From Romboutsia hominis (lineage in GTDB: Bacteria; Bacillota; Clostridia; Peptostreptococcales; Peptostreptococcaceae), in NCBI RefSeq assembly GCF_900002575.1, contig NZ_LN650648.1:682001-746000 (forward strand): 64,000 nt of DNA. Reading direction: 5' to 3'. Below, piece by piece: positions 17,361-26,841 of this stretch. The translations under genes and the position numbers were made by a program. Under the pieces are notes generated by a model, which was given only the letters and a program-made list of their open reading frames with translations, made no database searches and was not told where the DNA came from. Numbering within the stretch: the first letter of the stretch is position 1; the number at the start of each line of letters is the position of its first letter.

Positions 17361-17774
17361 ATGAATAATAAAGAATTATTAAAAATAGCAGAAGAAGCGA
17401 GAAAACATTCTTATTCTCCATATTCAAAGTTTAGAGTTGGAGCAGCTCTTTTAACTAAAGATGGAAAAGTATTCACAGGATGTAATGTAGAGTGTGCATC
17501 TTTTGGAGCTACTAACTGTGCTGAGAGAACAGCAATATTTAAAGCTATATCAGAAGGACATAGAGATATAGAAGCAATAGCAGTAGCTAGTGATAACTCT
17601 GAAAAAAATGAATCAACATACCCATGTGCAATATGCAGACAGGTTATAATAGAATTTGGGTTAGATATAAGAATAATAACAGGTTATTCTGAAGGAACTA
17701 TAAAGGAAACAACTATAAAAGAGTTAGTTCCTCACTATTTCTCAGGAATAGACTTTGTAGATAATCATAAATAA
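17361..17774 (+). CDS. cdd: Cytidine deaminase
   Basis: A 137-residue tetrameric-type cytidine deaminase that turns cytidine and deoxycytidine into uridine forms for pyrimidine salvage. The zinc site is complete: CAERTAIFKA (Cys plus catalytic Glu) and PCAICRQVI (two Cys), with FRVGAALLTKDGKVFTGCNVE (split: FRVGAAL, GCNVE) for nucleoside binding. Era follows 28 bases later, the usual Firmicute order cdd-era. Confidence 0.96.
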   Translation: MNNKELLKIAEEARKHSYSPYSKFRVGAALLTKDGKVFTGCNVECASFGATNCAERTAIFKAISEGHRDIEAIAVASDNSEKNESTYPCAICRQVIIEFGLDIRIITGYSEGTIKETTIKELVPHYFSGIDFVDNHK

Positions 17775-17802
17775 AACAAAAGAAAAGACAGGAGACATTT
17801 AT

Positions 17803-18693
17803 ATGTTTAAATCAGGATTTGTTAGTATAGTAGGGAGACCAAATGTTGGTAAGTCTACTTTAATGAATAATGTGGTTGGAGAAAAAATAGCTATAATGAG
17901 TGATAAACCTCAAACTACAAGAAATACAATACAAGCAGTATATACGGATGAAGAAGCTCAAATAGTTTTCTTAGATACGCCAGGTATACATAAACCTAAA
18001 AATAAATTAGGAGAATTCATGGTTAAATCAGCAACTGATGCATTTAAAAATGTTGATTTAGTATTATTTGTTGTGGATGATTCTAAAAAGATAGGACCTG
18101 GAGACAGAAAAATAATAGAAGAATTAAGAAATGTAAAGAGACCAGTTATATTAGTATTAAACAAAATAGATCAATTACAAGAAGATGAACTATTTGAATT
18201 AATGGAAATGTATCACAAAGAAAATGTGTTTAAAGGAATAGTGCCAATATCAGCACTTAAGGGAAGAAACATAAAAGAGCTTATAAAAGTAATAAAAACT
18301 TACTTAGAAGAAGGACCAAAGTACTTCCCAGACTACATGATAACTGATCAACCAGAAAGAGTGTTAGTAGCTGAACTTATAAGAGAAAAAGTATTACACT
18401 ATGTTCATGATGAAGTTCCTCATGGAGTTGCAGTTGAAATAGAAAAAATGAAATCAAGAAAAGATAAAGAAATTGTTGATATATCAGCTGTTATCTATTG
18501 TGAAAGAGAATCTCATAAGGGTATAATAATAGGTAAGAATGGAAGAAAATTAAAAGGTATAGGGAAATCAGCAAGAGAAGATATGGAACTATTATTAGGT
18601 TCTAAGGCAAATCTTCAATTATGGGTAAAGGTAAAAGAAAACTGGAGAAACTTACAAAATTATGTGAGTAACTTTGGATATACTGATAAATAA
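17803..18693 (+). CDS. era: GTPase Era
   Basis: A 296-residue GTPase needed for 16S rRNA folding and 30S assembly. The G domain has G1 GRPNVGKST, G2 TTRNT, G3 DTPGIH, and G4 NKID. The C-terminal KH domain (about 200-290) includes IIGKNGRKLKGIGKSAR and binds the 16S 3' end. Standard length, and standard place between cdd and recO, although mgtE is inserted here. Confidence 0.97.
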   Translation: MFKSGFVSIVGRPNVGKSTLMNNVVGEKIAIMSDKPQTTRNTIQAVYTDEEAQIVFLDTPGIHKPKNKLGEFMVKSATDAFKNVDLVLFVVDDSKKIGPGDRKIIEELRNVKRPVILVLNKIDQLQEDELFELMEMYHKENVFKGIVPISALKGRNIKELIKVIKTYLEEGPKYFPDYMITDQPERVLVAELIREKVLHYVHDEVPHGVAVEIEKMKSRKDKEIVDISAVIYCERESHKGIIIGKNGRKLKGIGKSAREDMELLLGSKANLQLWVKVKENWRNLQNYVSNFGYTDK

Positions 18694-18707
18694 TAAAGGT
18701 GGATTAT

Positions 18708-20087
18708 ATGGATAGGAAACAGGATGCTTCCCAGGATTTGTTGGGCGAAGTCAAGAGTTTAATTGAAAATAATAAAATACTAGAATTAAGAGAATTATTA
18801 GAAGAATATCATACAATTGATATCTTTGATATTATGGAACATTTAGAGGAAGATATGAAAATAAAATTATTTGAAGTACTTCCCCTTGATGTAGCAGCAT
18901 CTATATTAGAAGAAAGTGATGCTCAGTTTTTCAGTAGTACTTTATCTAAGATAGATATTGATCATAGAAAAAATATCTTAGAATTAATGTCTTTGGATGA
19001 TATGGCAGATATTTTAAGTCAGCTTGAAGAAGGCGAGATAGAAAATATAATGGAACTTCTAAGTAAAGAAGATGCAGATGATATAAAAGAACTTTTAATA
19101 TATGAAGAAGAGTCTACAGGTGGTATAATGACCACTGGATACATAGAAGTAAATAAAGACATGACTGCTAAAGAAGCAATTGAACATATGAGAAGTCATG
19201 CTGAGGAAGCAGAAACAATATATTATATATATGTAGTTGATAATGCTGAAAAGCTAGTGGGAGTACTATCTCTAAGAGAGTTAATAACAGCTAGAGATTC
19301 TAGCATTATAGAAGATCTAATGAGTGAAAACATAATATCTGTATATGTAGATGAAGATAGAGAAGAGGCTGTAAGATTAGTATCTAAGTATAATCTAATA
19401 GCAATACCAGTAATAGATAGACAAAAAAGACTTAAAGGAATAATAACAGTAGATGATATAATAGATGTTATGGAAGAAGAAGCAAGTGAAGATATGTACA
19501 AATTTGCAGGTACTTCGGAACAAGAAAGAGACTTTGTAGAAAAAGTTAATCCAACATCAAAAGAACAAATAATATCATCAGTTAGAGCGAGAATTCCATG
19601 GCTTATAATAACTTTACTTGGTGGATTATTATCTATGGTAATATTTTCTAATTTAGATTTTATAATGAACCCAACTTATGCATCTTTAGTATTTTTTATA
19701 CCTGTTGTTATAGGTATGGGAGGAAACATTGGAACACAGTCATCAGCACTTGCTGTTATGGTTCTTTCGAATAAAGATTTAGAATTTAAAAATGTTATAA
19801 GAGAAGGTATGGTAGGTCTTATAACAGGAATAATATGTAGTATATTAATAGGAATAGTAATATTTATATTTATGAGGGACATAGATATAGTGTTAGTAGT
19901 ATCCTTATCTCTATTTATAAACATGATAGTTGGAGCTATGATAGGTGCATTTATGCCATTTTTATTTAAAAAAATGGATGTTGATCCATCAATAATATCA
20001 GCACCAATAATAGCAACACTTCTTGATATAGTAGGAATTGCTATATATTTAATGATAACAACTTTGCTTTTGGCAAAAATTGTTTAA
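18708..20087 (+). CDS. mgtE: Magnesium transporter MgtE
   Basis: A 459-residue Mg2+ channel. Domains: N-terminal MgtE_N helical domain (about 1-130), two CBS domains (about 135-260) that sense cytosolic Mg2+, a connecting helix, and five transmembrane helices (about 285-459) with the pore signature GMGGNIGTQSSALAVM. I chose ATG 18708, 5 bases after AAAGGTGG, rather than GTG 18699, which lies in the ribosome site. It is 14 bases behind era and ends in a strong terminator. Confidence 0.95.
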   Translation: MDRKQDASQDLLGEVKSLIENNKILELRELLEEYHTIDIFDIMEHLEEDMKIKLFEVLPLDVAASILEESDAQFFSSTLSKIDIDHRKNILELMSLDDMADILSQLEEGEIENIMELLSKEDADDIKELLIYEEESTGGIMTTGYIEVNKDMTAKEAIEHMRSHAEEAETIYYIYVVDNAEKLVGVLSLRELITARDSSIIEDLMSENIISVYVDEDREEAVRLVSKYNLIAIPVIDRQKRLKGIITVDDIIDVMEEEASEDMYKFAGTSEQERDFVEKVNPTSKEQIISSVRARIPWLIITLLGGLLSMVIFSNLDFIMNPTYASLVFFIPVVIGMGGNIGTQSSALAVMVLSNKDLEFKNVIREGMVGLITGIICSILIGIVIFIFMRDIDIVLVVSLSLFINMIVGAMIGAFMPFLFKKMDVDPSIISAPIIATLLDIVGIAIYLMITTLLLAKIV

Positions 20088-20105
20088 TAAGTTAATGTAT
20101 GATTT

Positions 20106-20156
20106 ACCCTCTTCTTACTTAAAATATAAATATAACTGTAAGAAGGGGGTTTTTTA
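20106..20156 (+). terminator. Intrinsic terminator after mgtE
   Basis: 13-bp stem (ACCCTCTTCTTAC, one G-T) with a 19-base loop, ending in GGGGG and six T. Its T run abuts the next small gene. Confidence 0.85.
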
Positions 20157-20159
20157 AAA

Positions 20160-20315
20160 ATGAACAATTTATGTTGGGAAATTTTTAAAAAGACAGGCAA
20201 TATAGAAGCCTATTTATATTTAAAAGATTATAAAACACTAAATGAAGAAGTAGAAACTATGAGGGAGATAGAAACAGACTATGATAGTATTGAACACCCA
20301 GGGGATAGTACTTAA
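20160..20315 (+). CDS. YqzL-like small protein
   Basis: A 51-residue protein beginning [20 protein letters not shown], close to the YqzL pattern ([22 protein letters not shown]) seen in a small Firmicute family encoded between era and recO. The remainder is acidic. The function is unknown. Its last 35 bases overlap the recO start in another frame, so the two are likely translationally coupled. The ribosome site overlaps the preceding terminator (AAGGGGG at 20144), placing the mRNA start in question: either read-through of the terminator or a promoter within it. Confidence 0.7.
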   Translation: MNNLCWEIFKKTGNIEAYLYLKDYKTLNEEVETMREIETDYDSIEHPGDST

Positions 20316-21054
20316 GGCAGTAAGATATGAAGAAAACGATGTTATATTAACTCTATTTACAAGAAAGCTTGGAAAAGTATCAGCATTAGCAAAAGGAGCT
20401 AAAAAAAACAAGAGCGCTCTACTTTCATCTTCGCAGCTTTTTGCTTATTGTAATTATACATTAAGAAAACAAGGAAGTATGTATAGGGTAAGTCAAAGTG
20501 ATATTATAAAAAGTTTTTATGATATATCCTACGATATAGATGCATTTTCTTATGCTACCTATATAACTAAGTTAGTAGAAAACTCAACCTTAGAAAATCA
20601 AACTAACAATAGGTTATTTATACTACTTGCACAAACTTTATATCTATATACTCAAGTTGATGTAGACAAGAAATTTGTAACACATGTATTTGAATTAAAA
20701 TTTTTAGATTATATAGGTCTTAGACCAATAATAAACAGGTGCTCAGTATGTGGTACTAGAGACTTAAAATCACCAGCATTTAATGTATACGAAGGTGGAG
20801 CATTATGTAGTAGTTGTAGTGAAAATGTACAAGACAACATAAGTATAGATGTAACAACGTTAAAATTAATGGAATATATATTATCAAACGATATATTAAG
20901 ATGTTCCAAAGCAAAAGTATCTAAATATATCATATATGAACTAGAAAAAATACTAAAACAATACTTAGCGGTACATGTAGATAATATAAATCAAAAATCT
21001 TTATACATGTTAAGAGAAATGAAAAAATCTTCAAAAGAAGATTTGAATGAGTAA
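20281..21054 (+). CDS. recO: DNA repair protein RecO
   Basis: A 257-residue recombination mediator that helps RecR load RecA on SSB-coated DNA. The N-terminal OB fold (about 1-80: [20 protein letters not shown]) is followed by a helical domain and a four-cysteine zinc site (CSVC...CSSC, about residues 155-180). The ATG lies inside the end of the YqzL-like gene; AGGGAG about 14 bases upstream is a distant ribosome site, so coupling is likely. Confidence 0.93.
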   Translation: MIVLNTQGIVLKAVRYEENDVILTLFTRKLGKVSALAKGAKKNKSALLSSSQLFAYCNYTLRKQGSMYRVSQSDIIKSFYDISYDIDAFSYATYITKLVENSTLENQTNNRLFILLAQTLYLYTQVDVDKKFVTHVFELKFLDYIGLRPIINRCSVCGTRDLKSPAFNVYEGGALCSSCSENVQDNISIDVTTLKLMEYILSNDILRCSKAKVSKYIIYELEKILKQYLAVHVDNINQKSLYMLREMKKSSKEDLNE

Positions 21055-21082
21055 GTTTAGAATAATTATAAGGGAGTGGATA

Positions 21083-21682
21083 ATGGTGAATGAAAATATT
21101 ACAATAGAAAAACTAGATGCTGTTATACAAAGAGTACCAGGTGCTACGTATGAACAAACTAAAAGTGCATTAACAAAAACTAATGGAGATGTTATAGAAG
21201 CGATAATATCTCTAGAAGGACAGATAGGCTTTAGCGGTAAAAGTAAAAAGGTTAAAAAGAATGTAGAACAAGTATTTTCAAAAGATAGTGAAGATATGAA
21301 AGAACTTAAAAATAAAGTAAAAGATTTACTTCAAAAAAGTAGCGTCATAAGAGTTATAGTAGAAAAAAATGGTAAAAATATAATGAATATACCTCTTACA
21401 GTAGGAGTAGTAGGTTTAGCACTTGGTCCATTGGTAACATTAGTTGGACTTTCAGCTGCAGTTATAGGAAAATATAACATAATGATTCAAAATGAACAAG
21501 ATGGTTCAATAGTTGATTTAGGGGAATTAAATGAAGAAAAGTTAAGTATGTTAAAGCAAATGCTAAGTAATACTGCTAAAGGGATAAAAGATACTGTAGT
21601 GGAAAGCAAAAAAGACGATAAAGACATAACAGATGAGCTTATAAATGAATATGACAATTCAAATTTAGATAACAACAAATAG
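21083..21682 (+). CDS. DUF4342 protein with UBA-like N-terminus
   Basis: A 199-residue protein. Residues about 1-45 form a UBA-like three-helix motif (KLDAVIQRVPGATYEQTKSA, then NGDVIEAIISLE), like that of EF-Ts and NAC. Residues about 70-145 match DUF4342: VIRVIVEKNGKNIMNIPLTV followed by a hydrophobic pair of helices (GVVGLALGPLVTLVGLSAAV, likely in the membrane). The tail is polar. The function is unknown. ATG 21083 is chosen, 7 bases after AAGGGAG; the upstream in-frame ATG overlaps recO and lacks a site. Confidence 0.75.
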   Translation: MVNENITIEKLDAVIQRVPGATYEQTKSALTKTNGDVIEAIISLEGQIGFSGKSKKVKKNVEQVFSKDSEDMKELKNKVKDLLQKSSVIRVIVEKNGKNIMNIPLTVGVVGLALGPLVTLVGLSAAVIGKYNIMIQNEQDGSIVDLGELNEEKLSMLKQMLSNTAKGIKDTVVESKKDDKDITDELINEYDNSNLDNNK

Positions 21683-21709
21683 AGATAAAATTATGATTTT
21701 TCAATAAGA

Positions 21710-21738
21710 TTGACAAAAATTCAAGTATTTGTTATTCT
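21710..21738 (+). promoter_or_regulatory. Sigma-A promoter for glyQS
   Basis: TTGACA and TATTCT with a 17-base spacer. It predicts a leader of about 145 bases before glyQ. Confidence 0.6.
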
Positions 21739-21754
21739 AAAAGTTGAAATATAC

Positions 21755-21786
21755 TAAAGGCCTTTCGTTAATTCGAAAGGCTTTGT
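21755..21786 (+). promoter_or_regulatory. Stem-loop in the glyQS leader
   Basis: CCTTTCG pairs with CGAAAGG around a TTAATT loop, extended by AAAG/CTTT after one bulged G. It lies right after the predicted transcript start. A T run is missing, so termination is unlikely; it may stabilise the 5' end. I see no T-box motif. Confidence 0.4.
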
Positions 21787-21890
21787 TAAGCATATAGGAA
21801 TTTATATTTTAAAACTTATAATAAAACTTAAACTAAAAATTATAGTTTTAACAATATACATAAAATTAAAAATTTATAGGAGGTATTCAT

Positions 21891-22766
21891 ATGAATTTCC
21901 AAAATATGATACTTACATTGCAAAACTATTGGGCAAAGCAAGGATGTATCATGATGCAGCCTTATGATGTTGAAAAAGGTGCAGGTACAATGAACCCTAA
22001 TACTCTTTTAAGATCATTAGGACCAGAGCCTTGGAAGGTTTGCTATGTAGAGCCATCAAGAAGACCTGCGGATGGTAGATATGGGGAAAATCCAAATAGA
22101 CTTTACCAACATCATCAATTCCAGGTTATATTAAAACCATCACCAGATAACATACAAGAATTATATTTAAATAGTTTAAAAGAAATAGGTATAGATCCAA
22201 ATGAACATGATATAAGATTTGTTGAAGATAACTGGGAATCAACTACAGTTGGAGCTTGGGGACTTGGATGGGAAGTTTGGTTAGACGGTATGGAAATAAC
22301 TCAGTTTACTTACTTCCAACAAGTTGGAGGTATAGAGTGTGAGCTTGAAACCGGAGAAATAACATATGGACTAGAAAGACTTGCTATGTATATACAAGAA
22401 GTAGATAGTGTTTATGACCTAATGTGGAATGATGAGTTAACTTACGGAGATGTATTTAGACAAGCTGAATATGAGAACTCTGTATATGCATTTGAAGAAT
22501 GTGATGCAGATATGTTATTTAATTTATTTGATACATATGAAAAAGAAGCTACTAGACTTATAGAAAGAGGACTTGTAATACCAGCATACGATTATGTGTT
22601 AAAATGTTCTCATACCTTTAACACTTTAGATGCTAGAGGAGCTGTTGGAGTAAGTCAAAGAGCATCATTTATAGGAAGAGTTAGAACAATGGCTAGAAAT
22701 GTTTCTTCAGCTTACGTTAAGCAAAGAGAAGAAATGGGATACCCACTTATAAAGGAGGGAAAATAA
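21891..22766 (+). CDS. glyQ: Glycyl-tRNA synthetase alpha subunit
   Basis: A 291-residue catalytic subunit of the bacterial tetrameric glycyl-tRNA synthetase. Landmarks: the start [20 protein letters not shown] (exactly 20 residues), [19 protein letters not shown] (motif 2 loop), FTYFQQVGG and [11 protein letters not shown] (motif 3). Its stop is followed by glyS after one base. The pair charges tRNA-Gly; the presence of a glycine fermentation locus at the window end makes glycine supply a shared theme only by inference. Confidence 0.97.
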   Translation: MNFQNMILTLQNYWAKQGCIMMQPYDVEKGAGTMNPNTLLRSLGPEPWKVCYVEPSRRPADGRYGENPNRLYQHHQFQVILKPSPDNIQELYLNSLKEIGIDPNEHDIRFVEDNWESTTVGAWGLGWEVWLDGMEITQFTYFQQVGGIECELETGEITYGLERLAMYIQEVDSVYDLMWNDELTYGDVFRQAEYENSVYAFEECDADMLFNLFDTYEKEATRLIERGLVIPAYDYVLKCSHTFNTLDARGAVGVSQRASFIGRVRTMARNVSSAYVKQREEMGYPLIKEGK

Positions 22767-22767
22767 T

Positions 22768-24834
22768 ATGAATAACTATCTTTTATTTGAAGTTGGAGTT
22801 GAAGAATTACCATCAAGATTTGTAAGTTCTACATTAGACCAAATCAAAGGTAACTTAACAAAATTATTTAACGAAAATAGAATAAAATTTGATGATATAA
22901 AAGCTTATGGAACACCTAGAAGATTAGCGTTTATAGTTGAAGGTATAAGTGATAAGCAAACTGATTTAGAAGAAGAAATAAAAGGTCCATCTAAAAAAAT
23001 AGCAATAGATGCTGATGGAAATTTCACAAAGCCAGCACTTGGATTTATGAAAAGTAAAGGTTTAAAAGAAGAAGACGTAATATTTAAAACTGTTGGAAAA
23101 GATGAATATATATTTGGAACAATAAGACAAGCTGGTTGTGAGACAAGTGAAGTATTAAAAACTATATTACCACAAGCAGTTAAGATGGTAGTATTCCCTA
23201 AGGCTATGCGTTGGGGTGGAAAAAACATGAGATTTGCGAGACCTATAAGATGGATGGTTACATTACTAAATGATAAGGTACTAGAAATAGACTTAGAAGG
23301 TATAATATCTTCAAATGTAACTAAAGGACATAGATTCTTAGGACAAAGTGAATTTGAAGTTAACTCTTTAGAAGATTATCTAACTAAATTAGAAGAAAAC
23401 TTCGTAATATTAGATCAAGATAAGAGAAAAGCTATAATAAAGGAACAATGTATAAATGTTGCTAACACTTTAGGTGGAGAAATTGAATTTGACGAAGATT
23501 TACTAGAAGAAGTAACTCATTTAGTTGAATATCCAACAGCTTTTTATGGAGAGTTTGACAAAGAATACGCTAAACTTCCTAAAGAAGTTGTAACAACTCC
23601 AATGCAGCAACATCAAAGATATTTCCCAGTATTAAAGGATGGGAAATTATTACCAAACTTTATAGCTGTAAGAAACGGTAATGACTATAAAATAGAGAAT
23701 GTTAAAAAAGGTAACGAAAAAGTTTTAGAAGCAAGACTTGCAGATGCATTATTCTTCTACAAAGAAGACACTAAAAAAGACTTAGAAAGTTACATAGAAA
23801 AATTAAAGAGTGTTGTATTCCAAGCTAAGCTTGGTACAGTTTATGACAAATCTTTAAGAATAGAAAAATTAAGTGTTAAGATACTTGATTTATTAGGCTT
23901 AAGTCAAGATGAAGCTGATACTAAAAGAGCAGCTAAATTATGTAAAGCTGACTTAGTAACAGGAATGGTATTTGAATTTACTGAACTTCAAGGGATAATG
24001 GGAAGAGAGTATGCAAAAGTTGGTGGAGAAAATGAAGCTGTTAGTGAAGCAATATTTGAACATTATTTACCAAGATTTGCAGGAGATATACTTCCACAAA
24101 CTAATGCTGGTATAGCTTTATCTATAGCTGATAAATTAGATTCTATAGCAGGATTTTTTGCAATAGGAATACATCCAACAGGATCTCAAGATCCATATGC
24201 ACTTAGACGTCAAGCATTAGGTGTTATAAATATACTAATGGATAGAAAGTTAGATATAAGTCTAAAATCATTAGTTGATATATCTTTAGAAAATTATACA
24301 AACTTAGAATTTGACAAGCAAACTGTAGCTAATGAAATGATGGAATTCTTCAATGAAAGAATCAAGAACTTATTTAGAGAACTAGGAATAAGATATGATG
24401 TTATAGATGCAGTATTAAGTGCAAACATAGACAATGTAAGTGATATGTATATAAGAGCAGAAGAACTTAATAATTGGCTACAAAAAGATGAGTTAGTTGA
24501 AATGCTAACAGCATTTAATAGAGTTTCTACATTAGCTCAAAAAGCTACTTCTAGCGAAGTGAAGGAAGAGTTATTAGTAGAAGATGCTGAAAAGGCTTTA
24601 TACAATGAATTTAAAAATGTTAAAGAAAGCGTAAAATCTTTATTAAATGAAAAGAGATATAGTGAGTCATTAGATGCATTTGCATCACTAAGACCATCAA
24701 TAGATAATATGTTTGATTCTGTTATGGTAATGGATAAGGATGAAGCTATAAAGAACAATAGACTAGGACTTTTAAAACAAATATATGATACAATGTTAAG
24801 TATATGTGATTTATCAAAAATAGTTTATAAATAA
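22768..24834 (+). CDS. glyS: Glycyl-tRNA synthetase beta subunit
   Basis: A 688-residue tRNA-binding subunit. It begins LLFEVGVEELPSRFVSSTLD, carries TPRRLAF, MRWGGKNMRFARPIRW, TPMQQHQRYFPV and an HD-like domain, and ends with an anticodon-binding ALDD-type domain (about 570-688). Length is normal. It has a GGAGGG site overlapping the end of glyQ, consistent with coupled expression. Confidence 0.97.
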   Translation: MNNYLLFEVGVEELPSRFVSSTLDQIKGNLTKLFNENRIKFDDIKAYGTPRRLAFIVEGISDKQTDLEEEIKGPSKKIAIDADGNFTKPALGFMKSKGLKEEDVIFKTVGKDEYIFGTIRQAGCETSEVLKTILPQAVKMVVFPKAMRWGGKNMRFARPIRWMVTLLNDKVLEIDLEGIISSNVTKGHRFLGQSEFEVNSLEDYLTKLEENFVILDQDKRKAIIKEQCINVANTLGGEIEFDEDLLEEVTHLVEYPTAFYGEFDKEYAKLPKEVVTTPMQQHQRYFPVLKDGKLLPNFIAVRNGNDYKIENVKKGNEKVLEARLADALFFYKEDTKKDLESYIEKLKSVVFQAKLGTVYDKSLRIEKLSVKILDLLGLSQDEADTKRAAKLCKADLVTGMVFEFTELQGIMGREYAKVGGENEAVSEAIFEHYLPRFAGDILPQTNAGIALSIADKLDSIAGFFAIGIHPTGSQDPYALRRQALGVINILMDRKLDISLKSLVDISLENYTNLEFDKQTVANEMMEFFNERIKNLFRELGIRYDVIDAVLSANIDNVSDMYIRAEELNNWLQKDELVEMLTAFNRVSTLAQKATSSEVKEELLVEDAEKALYNEFKNVKESVKSLLNEKRYSESLDAFASLRPSIDNMFDSVMVMDKDEAIKNNRLGLLKQIYDTMLSICDLSKIVYK

Positions 24835-24841
24835 TATATCG

Positions 24842-24867
24842 GGGGCTAAGAGGACACTTTTAGTCCC
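24842..24867 (+). terminator. Weak terminator after glyS
   Basis: GGGGCTAAGAG pairs with CTTTTAGTCCC (G-T pairs) around GACA. The T tract after it is interrupted (TATATTATTTT). Confidence 0.6.
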
Positions 24868-25206
24868 TATATTATTTTAAATAACATTTTCCTAAAAAGA
24901 TTCAAAATAATTTATTTGGAAAAAATACAAATAATAAATATTAAAATAATTAAAAAAATATCAATAATATATATTAAAACTATTTAATATATACAATGTT
25001 ATATTATAATAGATTTAGTATAAACAATTTAGCTACATTATTTAGTATATAAACCATTAATATATACAAAAGAATAAATAGTATATAATAAATATATAAA
25101 AAGTATGCGAATTGTATAACAAAAAGATTTACAATTACATATATATGGGTATATAATATACTATATAAAGAAAAAGTAATATAAAGTATAGCACATAAGG
25201 AAGAGG
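24868..25206. other. Gene-less, extremely AT-rich interval before ccpN
   Basis: No ORF with a ribosome site and no clear RNA structure. Repeated TATATA and AATAT runs dominate. The ccpN promoter must lie here; several TATAAT-like hexamers exist, so I cannot choose one. Confidence 0.4.
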
Positions 25207-25845
25207 GTGACTATTATTCAACTTAATGATAGACAATTAAAGATAATTGATATAGTAAAAGAGAATGAGCCTATAACAAGTGAAGCCATTGCTGCTCATT
25301 TAAACGTAACTCGTGCTACACTAAGATCTGACTTAGCCATATTAACTATGACAGGAATATTAGATGCAAGACCTAAAGTTGGATATTTTTACTCTGGAGT
25401 TAGCGAATTAAATTTAATAGGCAATAACATAAAAGACAAAAAAGTAAGAGACATCATGAGTCTACCTGTATTAGTAAAAAAAGATATGAGTATATATGAA
25501 GTTATAGTCAATATGTTCTTATCAGATGTAGGAAGTATATTCATAATAGATAATGACGACATACTATGTGGAGTGGTTTCTAGAAAAGATCTACTTAAAG
25601 CTACTATAGGTGCTAGTGATATAAATCATATGCCAATAGGCATGATAATGACTAGGATGCCCAACATAGTTACTATAAATCAAGATGAGGATATAGTATT
25701 GGCAGCTAAAAAGATAATAGAACACGAAGTTGATTCTATTCCTGTTGTTGAACGTGATGAAAATAACAAAAACAACTTAAGGGTAGTAGGAAGGATATCT
25801 AAGACTAATATAACAAAATTTTTCCTAGAATTAGCTGACAATTAA
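25207..25845 (+). CDS. ccpN: CcpN-like transcriptional repressor (HTH-CBS)
   Basis: A 212-residue regulator with an N-terminal DeoR/HTH_11-type helix-turn-helix (about 1-60: SEAIAAHLNVTRATLRSDLA) and two CBS domains (about 75-205) that bind adenine nucleotides. In Bacillus CcpN represses gluconeogenic genes during glycolysis. Here it lies 10 bases before the PPDK regulatory protein and 1 kb before ppdK, a likely target. The start is GTG; AAGGAAGAG is 3-8 bases upstream. Confidence 0.88.
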   Translation: MTIIQLNDRQLKIIDIVKENEPITSEAIAAHLNVTRATLRSDLAILTMTGILDARPKVGYFYSGVSELNLIGNNIKDKKVRDIMSLPVLVKKDMSIYEVIVNMFLSDVGSIFIIDNDDILCGVVSRKDLLKATIGASDINHMPIGMIMTRMPNIVTINQDEDIVLAAKKIIEHEVDSIPVVERDENNKNNLRVVGRISKTNITKFFLELADN

Positions 25846-25855
25846 GGAGGAATAA

Positions 25856-26692
25856 ATGAAAAATTTAATTATATATGTTATATCAGACTCAGTAGGTGAG
25901 ACTGCGCAACAAGTAACAAAAGCTGCTATTTCTCAATTTAAAATTAGTGAAGAGTGTGAAATAAGAAGATTCCCATATGTTATGGATGAAAACTTTTTAT
26001 TAGAAATTTTAGAAGGTGGAAAAAGTGAAGATGCTATAATAGTATATACATTAGTAGACGAAAATCTTTTAAATGTTACTAAAAAATTCTGTGAAAAAGA
26101 AAATTTAAGTAATATAGACCTAATGACACCAATTTTAAAAGAAATAGCAAATAAAACTCAAATGAAACCTAAAAGAGAGCCTGGTATAATCAGAAAGTTA
26201 GATGAAAGCTATTTCAAAAGAGTAGAAGCTATAGAGTTTGCAGTAAAGTATGATGATGGTAAAGACCCAAGAGGTATACTTAAATCAGATATAGTTTTAG
26301 TAGGGATATCTAGAACTTCTAAAACACCACTTAGTATGTATCTAGCAAACAAAAACATAAAAGTAGCAAATGTACCTTTAGTTCCAGAAATACCTATACC
26401 TAAAGAGGTATTTGAAATAGATAATAAAAAAATAATAGGACTTACTAATACTCCAGAGAAGTTAAATCAAATAAGAGCAGAAAGACTTAAAGCATTAGGA
26501 CTATCAAGTAATGCAAACTATGCTAACTTAGATAGAATACTACAAGAATTAGACTACTCAGAACAAGTCATGAAAAAAATAGGATGTCCAGTAATAGATG
26601 TTTCAAGTAAAGCAATAGAAGAAACAGCTGGAATAATTCTTGATATTATCAAAGAAAATGGATTAAACATATACAAAGATAGTGATAGATAG
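25856..26692 (+). CDS. Pyruvate phosphate dikinase regulatory protein
   Basis: A 278-residue bifunctional enzyme (DUF299/PPSR family) that inactivates PPDK by ADP-dependent phosphorylation of a threonine and reactivates it by Pi-dependent phosphorolysis. Seen here: YVISDSVGETAQQVTKAA at the N-terminus, the P-loop GISRTSKTPLS about residue 150, and the PLVPEIPIPKE strand. The ppdK gene follows downstream, and ccpN is directly upstream; the three form a PEP/pyruvate control unit as in other Firmicutes. Confidence 0.95.
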   Translation: MKNLIIYVISDSVGETAQQVTKAAISQFKISEECEIRRFPYVMDENFLLEILEGGKSEDAIIVYTLVDENLLNVTKKFCEKENLSNIDLMTPILKEIANKTQMKPKREPGIIRKLDESYFKRVEAIEFAVKYDDGKDPRGILKSDIVLVGISRTSKTPLSMYLANKNIKVANVPLVPEIPIPKEVFEIDNKKIIGLTNTPEKLNQIRAERLKALGLSSNANYANLDRILQELDYSEQVMKKIGCPVIDVSSKAIEETAGIILDIIKENGLNIYKDSDR

Positions 26693-26720
26693 TTAAATTT
26701 AAAGAGAAAAACCTTAAAAA

Positions 26721-26820
26721 CATCTTAGTTAATTTAATACAAGTTATTTATAGTAAATAAAACCTTATATTAAACTAACTAAGATGCATAAAGGCTAATT
26801 ATATTAAACTAACCAAAATA
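26721..26820 (+). repeat. Inverted and direct repeats in the ppdK leader
   Basis: An 18-base element (CATCTTAGTTAATTTAAT at 26721-26738) is inverted at 26769-26786 with one mismatch. The second arm (ATTAAACTAACTAAGATG) recurs as a direct repeat at 26803-26820 with three changes. All lie within 125 bases of the ppdK start. They may be operator sites, perhaps for CcpN, or an RNA stem-loop in the leader. Confidence 0.6.
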
Positions 26821-26841
26821 CAAAATGATGGGGGTTAAATA

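Noticed and set aside
21739-21890. T-box leader before glyQS
   Set aside because: The leader is short, has one small hairpin, no T-box consensus (TGGN-type motif) and no terminator with T run, so tRNA-Gly sensing is not supported.
24868-25206. AT-rich tandem repeats as a replication origin or CRISPR leader
   Set aside because: No DnaA-box cluster, no regular repeat-spacer pattern and no cas or dnaA gene nearby.
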